Below, in pieces: positions 8,503-17,037 of a stretch of DNA of 64,000 nt (position 1 is its first letter; every line of letters begins with the position of its first letter). Position numbers and translations under genes: made by a program. The DNA lies in assembly GCF_007859075.1 (NCBI RefSeq), contig NZ_VOAK01000026.1, forward strand, positions 1 to 64,000, in the 5' to 3' direction. The stretch comes from Gemmobacter aquaticus. Lineage in GTDB: Bacteria; Pseudomonadota; Alphaproteobacteria; Rhodobacterales; Rhodobacteraceae. The notes below the pieces were generated by a model that had not been told where the DNA came from, did no database searches, and was given only the letters and a program-made list of their open reading frames with translations.

Positions 8503-9150
8503 ATGCCTCACCACGATCGCCTGAAAGCCCGCCAGCGCGCCCTGCGAGAGGGGTTTTCATCCGATTTCGGCCTGCGGATCCACCGCGCCATCAGCTGGAT
8601 CGGCCGGGCCGAGCAGGCAAGCGGTGATCTGGATGCGGCTTTCGTCTTCTACTGGATCGCCTTCAACGCCGCCTATGCGCAGGACCGAGATCCAGTGGCG
8701 GAGCGGGATGCATTCCGGGGCTTCTTCTCGCAGCTGTCGCGCCTCGACAAGGAGCACCGCATCCATTCCGAGGTTTGGACGGCATTCTCAGGCCCGATCC
8801 GGCTGTTTCTGGAAAACCGCTATGTCTTTGCGCCCTTCTGGCAGCACCAGAACGGTGTCGATGGCTATGCCGACTGGGAGGCGCGTTTCACTGCCGCCAA
8901 GTCCCGCTTCCATGCTGCGCTTGGCCAGCGCGATGCGGTGCTGATCCTGTCGATGCTCTTCGATCGGCTCTATGTGCTGCGCAATCAAGTCGTGCATGGT
9001 GGCGCTACCTGGAACTCGTCTGCAAACCGCGACCAGCTTCGCGATGGCACGAGGATTCTTGGAACACTCTTGCCCACCATCGTCGATCTGATGATGGACC
9101 ACCCTGCCGAGGACTGGGGTCGCCCGTGGTATCCCGTCGTCGCTGACTGA
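8503..9150 (+). CDS. Apea-like HEPN domain protein
   Basis: A protein of 215 residues that is mostly helical. The diagnostic HEPN motif RxxxxH is present near residue 165 (YVLRNQVVHGGATW), after a helix with FYWIAFNAAYAQ. Many HEPN proteins are metal-independent RNases, often toxins or effectors in defence systems, with the Arg and His forming the active site. It is transcribed away from the GTPase operon and followed after 17 bp by a WYL regulator, so the two probably share a transcript. Whether it works with the GTPases or only with the WYL protein cannot be told from sequence. Confidence 0.8.
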   Translation: MPHHDRLKARQRALREGFSSDFGLRIHRAISWIGRAEQASGDLDAAFVFYWIAFNAAYAQDRDPVAERDAFRGFFSQLSRLDKEHRIHSEVWTAFSGPIRLFLENRYVFAPFWQHQNGVDGYADWEARFTAAKSRFHAALGQRDAVLILSMLFDRLYVLRNQVVHGGATWNSSANRDQLRDGTRILGTLLPTIVDLMMDHPAEDWGRPWYPVVAD

Positions 9151-9167
9151 GCCGCCAGGAAACCCAC

Positions 9168-10148
9168 ATGTCCTATGCCAAGGCCCATGACATCCTGAAG
9201 CTCGCCGACTTCGCCCGCGCCCGGCACCGTGGCGTGACTCTGGAGGAGATCCGCGACGAGTTTGGCGTGAGCCACCGCACCGCGCAGCGGATGACCGACG
9301 CGCTGGAGTCGCTGTTTCCCTACGCGGTGAACATTCTTGAGGATGACGACCGCCGCCGCCGCTGGACCATCGACTCGGTCCCGCTGGCTGCGCTCCGGCT
9401 ACGCGGCGATACCGAGCTTGCGGCGCTGGAGATGGCGATCGAGCGGTTGCGCGTCGATGGGGACCTGCGCGAGGCCTCGGCGCTCTCTGCCTTGCGCAAC
9501 CGGCTGCTCGCGGCCCTGCGCCCACAAGACGCCCGGCGCGCCGAGGCGGATGCCGAAGCGCTGCTTGAGGCACATGGCATGGCGGCGCGTCCCGGCCCTG
9601 TGGTTGAGGTGGATCCCGACCTTGCCGAGTTGATCGCCAGTGCGCTGCGCGGCCCGTTCGTGATGGATATTACCTACAATGACGAACGCCGCCGGGTTGA
9701 ACCCTATGGCATCCTGATTGGGGCGCGGCGCTATCTGGTAGCCCGTCAACCGGATCGACCTGATGGGAGGATGCGCTACTTCCGGCTCGACCTGATCCGC
9801 GATGCGCTGCTGGTCGAGGAAAGCTTTGCCCGCGACCCGAACTTCAGCCTGCGCGATCACGCCGCCCGCGCCTTCGGAACCTGGCAGAACGACGCGGAGT
9901 ATGGCGAGGTGATCTGGCATTTCACGCCAGAAGCCGCCGCACGGGCCCGCGAGTGGCGTTTTCATCCAGCGCAGGTTCAGCGCGACCTGCCCGACGGCGG
10001 GCTCGAAGTGCGCTTTCATGCCGGTGGCTGGCTCGAGATGACCTGGCACCTCTACCAGTGGGGCGCCGAGGTGACGGTGATCGCCCCGCCCCAGTTGCGC
10101 GCGATGGTCGATGGACATGGCCGCACGGACTTTCCGGTCCTGCCGTGA
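9168..10148 (+). CDS. WYL-domain transcriptional regulator
   Basis: A protein of 326 residues. The N-terminal helix-turn-helix (GVTLEEIRDEFGVSHRTAQRMTDAL, about 22-45) is followed by a WYL domain at about 165-230 (YNDERRRVEPYGILIGARRYLVA, then RYFRLDLI) and a C-terminal WCX-type part. WYL proteins are ligand-sensing regulators that commonly control defence islands. A second WYL protein on the same unit (24237-25208) has the same layout, with VRFHAGGWLEMTWHLYQW here matching VRFRAGGRQEMQWYLARW there. It probably autoregulates the divergent region before the HEPN gene. Confidence 0.88.
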   Translation: MSYAKAHDILKLADFARARHRGVTLEEIRDEFGVSHRTAQRMTDALESLFPYAVNILEDDDRRRRWTIDSVPLAALRLRGDTELAALEMAIERLRVDGDLREASALSALRNRLLAALRPQDARRAEADAEALLEAHGMAARPGPVVEVDPDLAELIASALRGPFVMDITYNDERRRVEPYGILIGARRYLVARQPDRPDGRMRYFRLDLIRDALLVEESFARDPNFSLRDHAARAFGTWQNDAEYGEVIWHFTPEAAARAREWRFHPAQVQRDLPDGGLEVRFHAGGWLEMTWHLYQWGAEVTVIAPPQLRAMVDGHGRTDFPVLP

Positions 10149-10279
10149 TATTCGCGTTTTGTTCTTGTTGCAATCCGGCGCCGCTTGCGGCCCAAACCCG
10201 GTATGACAGCTTTTGACGCTGGCCGCACGCTGAGCCGGCGCGTCAGGCCCCTGCCCCGGCACTTGCGGTATGCGGTCAG

Positions 10280-10300
10280 TTATCCACAAGCTGTGGATCA
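10280..10300. promoter_or_regulatory. DnaA-box-like inverted pair upstream of repA
   Basis: TTATCCACA (10280-10288), a perfect DnaA box, is followed after AGC by TGTGGATCA, a one-mismatch box on the other strand. The pair lies about 100 bp before repA. It may influence replication control or the repABC promoter. Confidence 0.55.
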
Positions 10301-10396
10301 AAACACTTGCCCGAATCTGAAAACTGGCGCATTCATTTACGCCAAGCAGTGATAAAATCGCTCAAAGCCGTAACAAACGGCGGGGCAGAGGGCAGT

Positions 10397-11572
10397 ATGA
10401 AACAGCAAACCCGGATCGACCGGCTGGTCGGCGAACACGCATCCAAGCTGTCAGAACGGCTCCTCGCCCATCGTGCGCAGCTTTTCCCGCCAGACGCCAG
10501 CAAGCAGTTGCGCCGCTTCACCAGCGGCGAAGTGGCCGAGCTTTTGGGCGTGAAAGATGCCTATCTGCGCAAGCTCAGCCTCGAAGGCCGTGGTCCGCAG
10601 CCCGAAACCGGCGCAGGCGGTCGCAGGCTCTATACGCCCGAAGACATCGTGGCGCTGCGTCATCTGCTGGAGTCGGGTGCCAAGACGCCCGGCACCTACC
10701 TGCCCGGCCGCCGCGAGGGGGATCACCTGCAGGTCATCACCGTCATCAACTTCAAGGGCGGCTCGGGCAAGACCACCACTGCCGCGCATCTGGCGCAGAA
10801 ATGCGCGCTCGACGGCTACCGGGTGCTGGCGATCGACCTCGACCCTCAGGCCAGCCTCTCGGCCCTGCACGGCTTTCAGCCCGAGTTCGACCTGCTCGAT
10901 GGTGGCACGCTTTATGACGCCATCCGCTACGAAGACCCGGTGCCGCTGCGCGATGTGATCCGCAAGACCTACTTCACCAATCTCGACCTCATCCCCGGTA
11001 ATCTCGACCTGATGGAGTTCGAGCACGAAACGCCGCGGATGCTGGTCGCACGGTCCGGCAACCTCTTCTTTACCAGGATCTCCGAGAAGCTGGCCGAGGT
11101 TGAAGCGGAGTATGATCTGGTGATCGTCGACTGCCCTCCCCAGCTGGGGTTCCTGACCATGAGCGCGCTTTCGGCGGCGACGGCTGTGCTGGTCACGGTC
11201 CATCCGCAGATGCTCGACGTCATGTCGATGTGCCAGTTCCTCCTTATGACCTCGAACCTTCTGGGCGTGGTCGCCGATGCCGGCGGCAACATGGAATATG
11301 ACTGGTTGCGCTATGTCATCACCCGATATGAGCCCGGCGACGGCCCGCAGAACCAGATGGTCAGCTTCATGCGCTCGCTGTTCGGCGAGCATGTGCTGAA
11401 CCACCCGGTCCTGAAATCCACGGCGATTTCCGATGCCGGCATCACCAAGCAGACGCTCTACGAGGTGGAGAAAAGCGCCTTCACCCGGAGCACCTATGAT
11501 CGCGCGATCGAAAGCCTGAACGCGGTCAATGGTGAGATCGAGGCGCTGATCCAGTCCGCATGGGGCCGCTGA
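10397..11572 (+). CDS. repA: Plasmid partition ATPase RepA (ParA family)
   Basis: A protein of 391 residues from ATG 10397, after GAGGGCAGT. The frame is open from 10307, but the 10397 start gives the usual RepA length. It has an N-terminal helix-turn-helix (SGEVAELLGVKDAYLRKL) and a ParA domain with deviant Walker A FKGGSGKTTTAAH, a DLDPQASLS motif and IVDCPPQLGF. RepA separates plasmid copies with RepB bound to parS and represses the repABC promoter. It is the first gene of a repA-repB-repC cluster, 13 bp before repB. Such replicons are specific to Alphaproteobacteria. Confidence 0.96.
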   Translation: MKQQTRIDRLVGEHASKLSERLLAHRAQLFPPDASKQLRRFTSGEVAELLGVKDAYLRKLSLEGRGPQPETGAGGRRLYTPEDIVALRHLLESGAKTPGTYLPGRREGDHLQVITVINFKGGSGKTTTAAHLAQKCALDGYRVLAIDLDPQASLSALHGFQPEFDLLDGGTLYDAIRYEDPVPLRDVIRKTYFTNLDLIPGNLDLMEFEHETPRMLVARSGNLFFTRISEKLAEVEAEYDLVIVDCPPQLGFLTMSALSAATAVLVTVHPQMLDVMSMCQFLLMTSNLLGVVADAGGNMEYDWLRYVITRYEPGDGPQNQMVSFMRSLFGEHVLNHPVLKSTAISDAGITKQTLYEVEKSAFTRSTYDRAIESLNAVNGEIEALIQSAWGR

Positions 11573-11585
11573 AAGGGGGGCTACG

Positions 11586-12524
11586 ATGGCACGCAAGAAC
11601 CTGCTCGAAGGGCTGATGAACCCACCCGAGGTTGCCACGACCGAAACCGAGCGTCCGCGCTATGCCCGTGGCGCGATTGGCGCCATTTCTCGCTCGGTCG
11701 CGGATCTGCAGGCCCGCGCCCTGATCGAGATCGACCCGGATCTGATCGACGCGGGCGGTCTGCAGGACCGTCTGGAATCCGACGATGCCGAGGATGCGGC
11801 GCTACGCCAGTCCATCGCCGAATATGGCCAGCAGGTGCCCGTTCTGGTGCGTCCGCACCCGGAGCATGAGGGTCGATACCAAATCGTCTACGGTCGCCGC
11901 CGGGTGCTGGCCCTGCGGGACCTAAAGCGCCCGGTCAAGGCGCTGCTGCGTCAGCTTGATGACCGCGATCTGCTGATCGCTCAGGGGCAGGAGAACACCG
12001 CCCGGCGTGATCTATCATTCATCGAAAAGGCCAGTTTTGCCCGGCAGATGGAAGAGTCCGGATATGACCGCAAGGTGATCGGCGATACCCTGTCTATGGA
12101 CAAGACCTTGATATCCCGAGTTCTTTCCGTCGCCGAGCGGATCTCGCCCGATCTGATCCAGGCGATTGGTGCGGCGCCTTCGGTGGGCCGTGACCGCTGG
12201 CTTGCCCTGGCCGAAGCTTTGGTGGCGGGTGGTCATGAGCCCGGCGAGGTGATCGCAATCGTGAACATCTCAGGGGCGGCCAGTTCGGACGCCCGCTTTG
12301 ACGCGGCGCTCGACTACGCCAAGGGCATCAGCACCCGCAAAAGCGCATCCGACCGCCCTGCCCCGCTGCGGATCAACAGCGTCAACGGTGTGCCGCTTGC
12401 CGAGGCCAGCCGCAAAGGTGGTCGCATGGTGATCGCGCTCGAGAAGCGCCTCGACCGTAGCTTTGAGGACTGGCTTCTGACCCAGATCCCCGAACTTCAC
12501 CGCAAGTGGAGCGAGGGCACATGA
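11586..12524 (+). CDS. repB: Plasmid partition protein RepB (ParB family)
   Basis: A protein of 312 residues. The ParB N-terminal domain shows GRYQIVYGRRRVLA and QGQENTARRDLSFIEKA (boxes of the CTP-binding/ParB fold), followed by a helix-turn-helix (YDRKVIGDTLSMDKTLISRVLS). RepB binds the parS centromeres. Two perfect copies of the repABC parS palindrome lie just after repC at 13869 and 13907. RepB is the second gene of the cluster and is followed by the antisense RNA that controls repC. Confidence 0.96.
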   Translation: MARKNLLEGLMNPPEVATTETERPRYARGAIGAISRSVADLQARALIEIDPDLIDAGGLQDRLESDDAEDAALRQSIAEYGQQVPVLVRPHPEHEGRYQIVYGRRRVLALRDLKRPVKALLRQLDDRDLLIAQGQENTARRDLSFIEKASFARQMEESGYDRKVIGDTLSMDKTLISRVLSVAERISPDLIQAIGAAPSVGRDRWLALAEALVAGGHEPGEVIAIVNISGAASSDARFDAALDYAKGISTRKSASDRPAPLRINSVNGVPLAEASRKGGRMVIALEKRLDRSFEDWLLTQIPELHRKWSEGT

Positions 12525-12562
12525 CGATCCTGAAACCCCAGACAAGGAGGCACGACCCGGCC

Positions 12563-12616
12563 TAAGAAAAAGCCCCCCAGGACATGACATCCCGAGAGGC
12601 CCATTCTTGTTCTAGC
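12563..12616 (-). ncRNA. Antisense incompatibility RNA (ctRNA) between repB and repC
   Basis: A minus-strand promoter (TTGACA, 18-bp spacer, TATTCT at 12652-12623) is followed by about 54 bases ending in a terminator. An 11-bp stem, with several G-U pairs, formed by GCCTCTCGGGA and TCCTGGGGGGC is followed by TTTTTCTTA. This is the usual place and size of the small antisense RNA that limits RepC synthesis and causes incompatibility in repABC plasmids. The ends are estimated from the promoter and terminator. Confidence 0.8.
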
Positions 12617-12622
12617 ACCTCA

Positions 12623-12652
12623 AGAATACTGCCGCCTCTGATTCGCTGTCAA
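12623..12652 (-). promoter_or_regulatory. Promoter of the antisense RNA
   Basis: On the minus strand a perfect -35 TTGACA (12652-12647) is separated by 18 bp from -10 TATTCT (12628-12623). It is one of the best sigma-70-like promoters in the window, in keeping with a constitutive copy-control RNA. Confidence 0.75.
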
Positions 12653-12683
12653 CCACCGTCTTTCGGTGGGCGTCTTTCTTTTG
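12653..12683 (+). terminator. S-element-like hairpin in the repC leader
   Basis: CCACCG, loop TCTTT, CGGTGG is followed by GCGTCTTTCTTTT. It lies 15-45 bases before repC. In repABC plasmids such a leader hairpin forms when the antisense RNA pairs, ending transcription or hiding the repC start. Confidence 0.7.
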
Positions 12684-12697
12684 CCCCGTGATATGCA

Positions 12698-13867
12698 ATG
12701 CAGCACATTTCCACGACGCCTTTCGGGCGGCGCGCGGTCTCGCATGGCCTTTTGGCTTCGCAGGCGCTGGCTGCGGCCCCTGCTGCGGTCGCCTCAGCCG
12801 ACAAGTGGCAGCTCTTCAACGATCTGCGCACCGCGCGGCATCATTTTGGGGTCACCGATCGCGATCTTGCGGTGCTCAATGCGCTGCTGACCTTCCTGCC
12901 CGACCGTGACCTCGTCGATGGTGCTGACCTGATCGTCTTCCCCTCGAATGCCACACTCTCCGACCGGGCGCATGGAATGGCCGAAAGCACGCTGCGTCGG
13001 CATCTTGCGGCGTTGGTCCAGGCTGGTCTGATCGCACGGCATGACAGCCCCAACGGCAAGCGCTACGCCACCCGTGGCCCGGGCAGCGAGGTGTTGCGCG
13101 CCTTCGGTTTCTCTCTGCGCCCGCTTCTGGTGCGTGCGCCCGCCATCCACAGTGCCGCCGAGGATGCCCGCACAGCCGCGCTGCACCTCAAGCTGGCAAG
13201 GGAAGCTGTCGTGCTGCGCCTGCGCGACGCGGTGAAGCTGTTCCTCTACGCCGTGGAGACGGGCCAAGCGGCTGCCGACCACCCGCTGCATCGCGCGCTC
13301 TGTGCAGCGCAGGGCCAACTGCGCCGAAAGCTCGACACAGATGCGCTGACTTCACTGCAGGAGATCGTGGATCAGCTACGCGCGGCGGTGGACAATTTGC
13401 TCGAGCCAGTCGTTGTAGCAGAGGAAATGAGCGGCAATGACGTTCATTTTGGGCGGCACTGTCAATATTCAAAACCAGATCTTCAAGAATCTGAACCTTG
13501 CCTTGGAACAGGCAAAGGGGCCGATGTTGCGCCCCCTGCCCTTCCCCTTGGACTTGTGGTGAAGGCGTGCCCTGACATCCTGCCCTACGCTCAGGGCCAT
13601 ATCCGAAGCTGGCACGAGTTGATCACGGCTGCATCGCAGGTGCGCCCCATGATGGGCGTCAGTCCCGATGCCTGGGCCGAGGCGCAACGCATCATGGGTG
13701 CCGAGGTTGCGGCCATCACGCTGTCGGCCATCCTGCAGAGGGTTGGTGCCATCCAGAAACCAGGCGCATACCTGCGTAACCTCACCGAACGCGCCGCTAA
13801 CGGACAGTTCAGCCCTGGCCCGATGATCATGGCCCTGCTCTCGCCTGCCAACGCCAGGGCGGTGTAG
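12698..13867 (+). CDS. repC: Replication initiator RepC
   Basis: A protein of 389 residues, the usual RepC length. The N-terminus (MQHISTTPFGRRAVSH) and the winged-helix replication domain (DRDLAVLNALLTFLP, IVFPSNATLSDRAHGMAESTLRRHL, LIARHDSPNGKRYA) are characteristic. RepC binds the origin, which in this family lies within repC itself. Its expression is under the antisense RNA and leader hairpin just upstream. No second initiator is present, so this gene defines the replicon type of the IS-bounded unit. Confidence 0.96.
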   Translation: MQHISTTPFGRRAVSHGLLASQALAAAPAAVASADKWQLFNDLRTARHHFGVTDRDLAVLNALLTFLPDRDLVDGADLIVFPSNATLSDRAHGMAESTLRRHLAALVQAGLIARHDSPNGKRYATRGPGSEVLRAFGFSLRPLLVRAPAIHSAAEDARTAALHLKLAREAVVLRLRDAVKLFLYAVETGQAAADHPLHRALCAAQGQLRRKLDTDALTSLQEIVDQLRAAVDNLLEPVVVAEEMSGNDVHFGRHCQYSKPDLQESEPCLGTGKGADVAPPALPLGLVVKACPDILPYAQGHIRSWHELITAASQVRPMMGVSPDAWAEAQRIMGAEVAAITLSAILQRVGAIQKPGAYLRNLTERAANGQFSPGPMIMALLSPANARAV

Positions 13868-13868
13868 A

Positions 13869-13884
13869 GTTGACAGCTGTCAAC
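13869..13884. promoter_or_regulatory. parS centromere site 1
   Basis: GTTGACAGCTGTCAAC is a perfect 16-bp palindrome fitting the repABC parS form GTT-N4-GC-N4-AAC. It lies 1 bp after the repC stop. Confidence 0.92.
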
Positions 13885-13906
13885 TCGGCGCCCCGGGTTG
13901 GTGGAA

Positions 13907-13922
13907 GTTGACAGCTGTCAAC
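13907..13922. promoter_or_regulatory. parS centromere site 2
   Basis: This is the same perfect 16-bp palindrome as site 1, 38 bp further on centre to centre. Two close sites downstream of repC make a RepB partition complex. Confidence 0.92.
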
Positions 13923-13988
13923 TTTCTGGGCGGGATTGCCAGCGAACGACCTGCCGTTTACCGTCGGGTGTATTCAGATAAATGGTGG

Positions 13989-14675
13989 ATGATGAGTGCC
14001 CAAGCTCTTGCCGCAGAACTCGATTTCCTGGCCTGGCGCGATGCGCAGATGGGCGCAGTCACCGAGCAGTTGGAAACGGCCCTGCCCGCTTTTCTCGAGG
14101 ATCTGATGCGTCAGACAGAGGGTGCTGGCAAGCTTGCCATGCTGCGTGCGGGTCTGACGAGCCGTGCCACCGTAGGGAAACGCCTCGAAGACTGGGGTGC
14201 CGAGCAAATGCGGGTTGCGCTTCTCAGGGCGGACGGAGCACTCGCGGGTGTGATGCAAGCACATGCCAGTGAATTGTCCAGCAACGCTGAACTGCGGAAG
14301 CAGGCTGGCGATATGCTGACCAGCGCGACCGGGATTGGCCTGATCGCCGGATCCCTTGCGGCCGTTCCGGCCATCATCGCAGCGGCCACAGTAACCACAG
14401 GTGGCGTGTTCGGTCTTTTCGCGACGTCCACCATCAGTATCCCCATCCTCGCTGTCGGTGCCGCAGGCGTAGGACTCGCCTCACTGGCAGGGGTAAAGAT
14501 CTTCGATGGAACAGCTGACCGGGTCACCCGAGATGCTTTGTCCAATCGCCTTGAACGAGAACTGGAACGTCAGATCCTTGGGGTCGGCGCTCCACCTGAT
14601 GCCCGGTCGCTTCTCAGCGATATTCAGGCTGCCGTGCTGACGGCGGGCCAGACCCGTATCGGAACCGTCAAATGA
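13989..14675 (+). CDS. Uncharacterised protein with paired hydrophobic helices
   Basis: A protein of about 228 residues from the ATGATG at 13989/13992. The frame is open from 13908, but that start lies inside parS site 2. A soluble helical N-terminal half is followed by two hydrophobic glycine/alanine-rich segments (SATGIGLIAGSLAAVPAIIAAATV and STISIPILAVGAAGVGLASLAG) and a helical tail. No family is recognised. Its stop overlaps the start of the next gene (ATGA). The hairpin-membrane layout recalls pore-forming or membrane-deforming effectors, but that is a guess from hydropathy alone. Confidence 0.75.
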   Translation: MMSAQALAAELDFLAWRDAQMGAVTEQLETALPAFLEDLMRQTEGAGKLAMLRAGLTSRATVGKRLEDWGAEQMRVALLRADGALAGVMQAHASELSSNAELRKQAGDMLTSATGIGLIAGSLAAVPAIIAAATVTTGGVFGLFATSTISIPILAVGAAGVGLASLAGVKIFDGTADRVTRDALSNRLERELERQILGVGAPPDARSLLSDIQAAVLTAGQTRIGTVK

Positions 14676-15688
14676 TACCCCTGCTCTACTCCATTCCCGC
14701 CGGTCTCGCAGCACAGGTGGCTTCCGGCCAGGTGCAGCTGTTTGGTGCAATCCTCAAGGACAGCGTCAGTGGCCAGATCGTTGGACATGTTCAGCAGACA
14801 GGACTGCTGACCCAGATGCTTTCGGGTGCTGCAGGGATACCTGTTTTCCAGCCCTTGCATGTGGCCGCCAATCTTGCGGGCGACACAATGATCATGTCAA
14901 AACTCTCCGAGATGGGTGAGACCTTGAACCTGCTGCAGGCTCTGCAGATCGGTAGTCTGGCAGTCTCTGGTGTCGGCCTCGGTGTCTCGGTCGCGGGCTT
15001 CGCGATGATGATGAAGCGACTTAGCGCGATCGAGGAACACCTGGCACGCCTCGATCAGCGCATTGATGCTGTGACGGCGGATCGGCGGTCAGATGACTTG
15101 CGCCGGTTGTTCGGCGATATCACCACGGCACTGGATGACGTGGAAACCTTGTCGCTTCGTCGTCGGCGGACTGCTACCGCCGAGGCCTCACAGCGGCAGC
15201 TCGCGATTTGTGCCGGACAGCTGGAGGTGCATTTTCGCGGACAGGTCGATCGGTTCAGTAAAGGCCGCGTGACCGAGGCCGATCTGGATGCCCTGTGGTC
15301 AGTTGCTGCTGCGATTCGATTGTGCCATGAGGCAGGGAGCCGCGCGCTGTTCCAGATCAATGAGCTGACGGCAGCGTCCTCTCTCGCGTCCAGGCAAGCA
15401 CAGAGATTTCTCGACCTCTCGCGGCCGCTTTCTCCCGATGGCCTCACCCGGCGAATCGCTGCAGAGTGCAAGACTGCCGACGAATTCGCATCGGCTCGTC
15501 GTGCCGCTGACCCGGCTGCTTCGACCTTGGTGCGGGGGCTGAGAGAGTCCGTCGCCGCCATCATCTCGCAATCTGCGCTCGCTGCGGATCTGTCGGCTCG
15601 GAACATCTCTGGGACCGACTATCTGGCGAGTGTGGAGCAGATGACGGATGTGCCGCTGGTCTATCTGCCGGTCGCGGGGCGGGCTTAA
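14672..15688 (+). CDS. Uncharacterised membrane-associated helical protein
   Basis: A protein of 338 residues coupled to the preceding gene by a 4-bp overlap. The N-terminus is moderately hydrophobic. A membrane-like segment lies at about 93-113 (LAVSGVGLGVSVAGFAMMM), followed by a coiled-coil-like stretch (KRLSAIEEHLARLDQRIDAV) and a long helical soluble part. No enzyme motif is visible. The two genes make a small cassette between the partition sites and hipBA. They may be a toxin-like pair or a plasmid-maintenance function; neither is demonstrated. Confidence 0.75.
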   Translation: MIPLLYSIPAGLAAQVASGQVQLFGAILKDSVSGQIVGHVQQTGLLTQMLSGAAGIPVFQPLHVAANLAGDTMIMSKLSEMGETLNLLQALQIGSLAVSGVGLGVSVAGFAMMMKRLSAIEEHLARLDQRIDAVTADRRSDDLRRLFGDITTALDDVETLSLRRRRTATAEASQRQLAICAGQLEVHFRGQVDRFSKGRVTEADLDALWSVAAAIRLCHEAGSRALFQINELTAASSLASRQAQRFLDLSRPLSPDGLTRRIAAECKTADEFASARRAADPAASTLVRGLRESVAAIISQSALAADLSARNISGTDYLASVEQMTDVPLVYLPVAGRA

Positions 15689-15735
15689 GGCTCAATCGGT
15701 TCCGAAACCGTCCCATACTCTAGCATTCTAGTAAG

Positions 15736-17034
15736 TCAGGGGCGGTTGATCACCAGGGCATCGCGTTCAGGAATAGTGATCTCAAGGTTGAGCGCCGCCG
15801 CCAGCCAGCGGGTCTGTTCTGCGATCGCATCGCCGATGCGTTTGCGGGTAGGACCGCCCATCTCGGTGATATGTGATGCGACCTCGGCTACGATTGTGCG
15901 CATCCGTCGTGATAGGGCAGGGGTCAGGCGCGGGAACCCGAGATCTCTGACAAAGCTGGCAATGTCTTCGCCAGTGATATCGTCGGTCATCTGGGCGCGA
16001 CCGACGTCGAAGGAGAGCTGGTGCAGGACGTTGGCGTCAGTCAGCACCGGCGCCACGTCATAGACCGGCGCCAACTGCGGGCGTGGACCCAGATAGAGGA
16101 GCGCGTGGTTCTTCGCATGATTGTCGGTGTTTCCAAGCAGCAGATTGACCAGCGTCACTTCGAGAAATGCCTGGCGCGCGCTCCCGGGGTTCTCAGTCTG
16201 GGTCAGCAGGCCGCCAACCGCCGCGGCGCTGAAACACCGGGACGGGGTTCCATTGCGCTGATACTTCAGATGTGGACCGAGGCCCAGGGCCTGGGCGAAG
16301 TCTTCCTGATGAAGGCGCTGCACGCTGGCGCCATCGACGACCCTGTCGAACCGGGAGACCAGCAGGCCGTGGAGATCGCCCTCACCAAGGATCTCGGTCT
16401 CGGCTACAGGATGGGCCTGCGCACCCGCCATCAGACGCATGAGCAGGTGCTCCTGTATCATGCTGACCGACTCGTTGGCACGGGGCACCTTGAGGATGTG
16501 GGTCGTCGGCACGTTCAGCCCGGGCTTTGGCAGAGCGAAATTTCCGTCCGGTAGGCGCGCCAGTGCGATCTTGCCCTGCACGCCGGCAAGTGGCGACGGA
16601 TCGCGCGTCTCGGCCGGAACACGCCGGTAGTCTCGCAGCGAGGTCATGATGCGCTGAAGTTCGGCTGGGTCGAGTATGTCGTAGTCGTTCAGCAAATTGC
16701 CCGGCCTTTTGGCAGGCCCTGCGCCCAAGGGCACACATGAGATCGCACCGGGGCAGTCGGCACCCAGATGCTCCAGAAGCCCCACCACGTCGGAGTAGTC
16801 GAGCCCATGGCGCTGCATCACCTGTTCGCGCTGCGCATTCTCGAACAGGAGATTGGCGAAGAAGCTGCGCGTGGTCGCATCGTCGAAGGGCATCTCGCGG
16901 ACCGGCAGCGAGAGCGAGAGCGGATGGGGGAGGGCGTCTCGCACATAGCGGAACGAGACACTTCCATCATCCTGCCGGGTCAGGCGTCCGACCGGCTCGG
17001 GCAACGCCTCAAGAAATATATCGAGCTCCAGCAT
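15736..17034 (-). CDS. hipA: HipA-type serine/threonine kinase toxin
   Basis: A protein of 432 residues. The N-terminal part is HipA-like (LSLSLPVREMPFDDATTRSFFANLLFE). The kinase core shows GVQGKIALARL, SRFDR, the catalytic loop GNTDNHAKNHALLY and the metal-binding PVYDVAPVL. HipA kinases phosphorylate translation factors such as glutamyl-tRNA synthetase, causing growth arrest, and are neutralised by HipB. The start is 3 bp from the end of hipB in the same operon. All catalytic motifs are intact. The pair probably stabilises the plasmid or acts in defence. Confidence 0.93.
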   Translation of the reverse strand: MLELDIFLEALPEPVGRLTRQDDGSVSFRYVRDALPHPLSLSLPVREMPFDDATTRSFFANLLFENAQREQVMQRHGLDYSDVVGLLEHLGADCPGAISCVPLGAGPAKRPGNLLNDYDILDPAELQRIMTSLRDYRRVPAETRDPSPLAGVQGKIALARLPDGNFALPKPGLNVPTTHILKVPRANESVSMIQEHLLMRLMAGAQAHPVAETEILGEGDLHGLLVSRFDRVVDGASVQRLHQEDFAQALGLGPHLKYQRNGTPSRCFSAAAVGGLLTQTENPGSARQAFLEVTLVNLLLGNTDNHAKNHALLYLGPRPQLAPVYDVAPVLTDANVLHQLSFDVGRAQMTDDITGEDIASFVRDLGFPRLTPALSRRMRTIVAEVASHITEMGGPTRKRIGDAIAEQTRWLAAALNLEITIPERDALVINRP

Positions 17035-17037
17035 GGA

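Noticed and set aside
10451-11638. 395-codon minus-strand frame
   Set aside because: Antisense to repA, whose identity is certain.
15697-15710. Short inverted repeat CGGTT/AACCG between convergent genes as a terminator
   Set aside because: Only 5 bp of stem and no T tract; could be chance.
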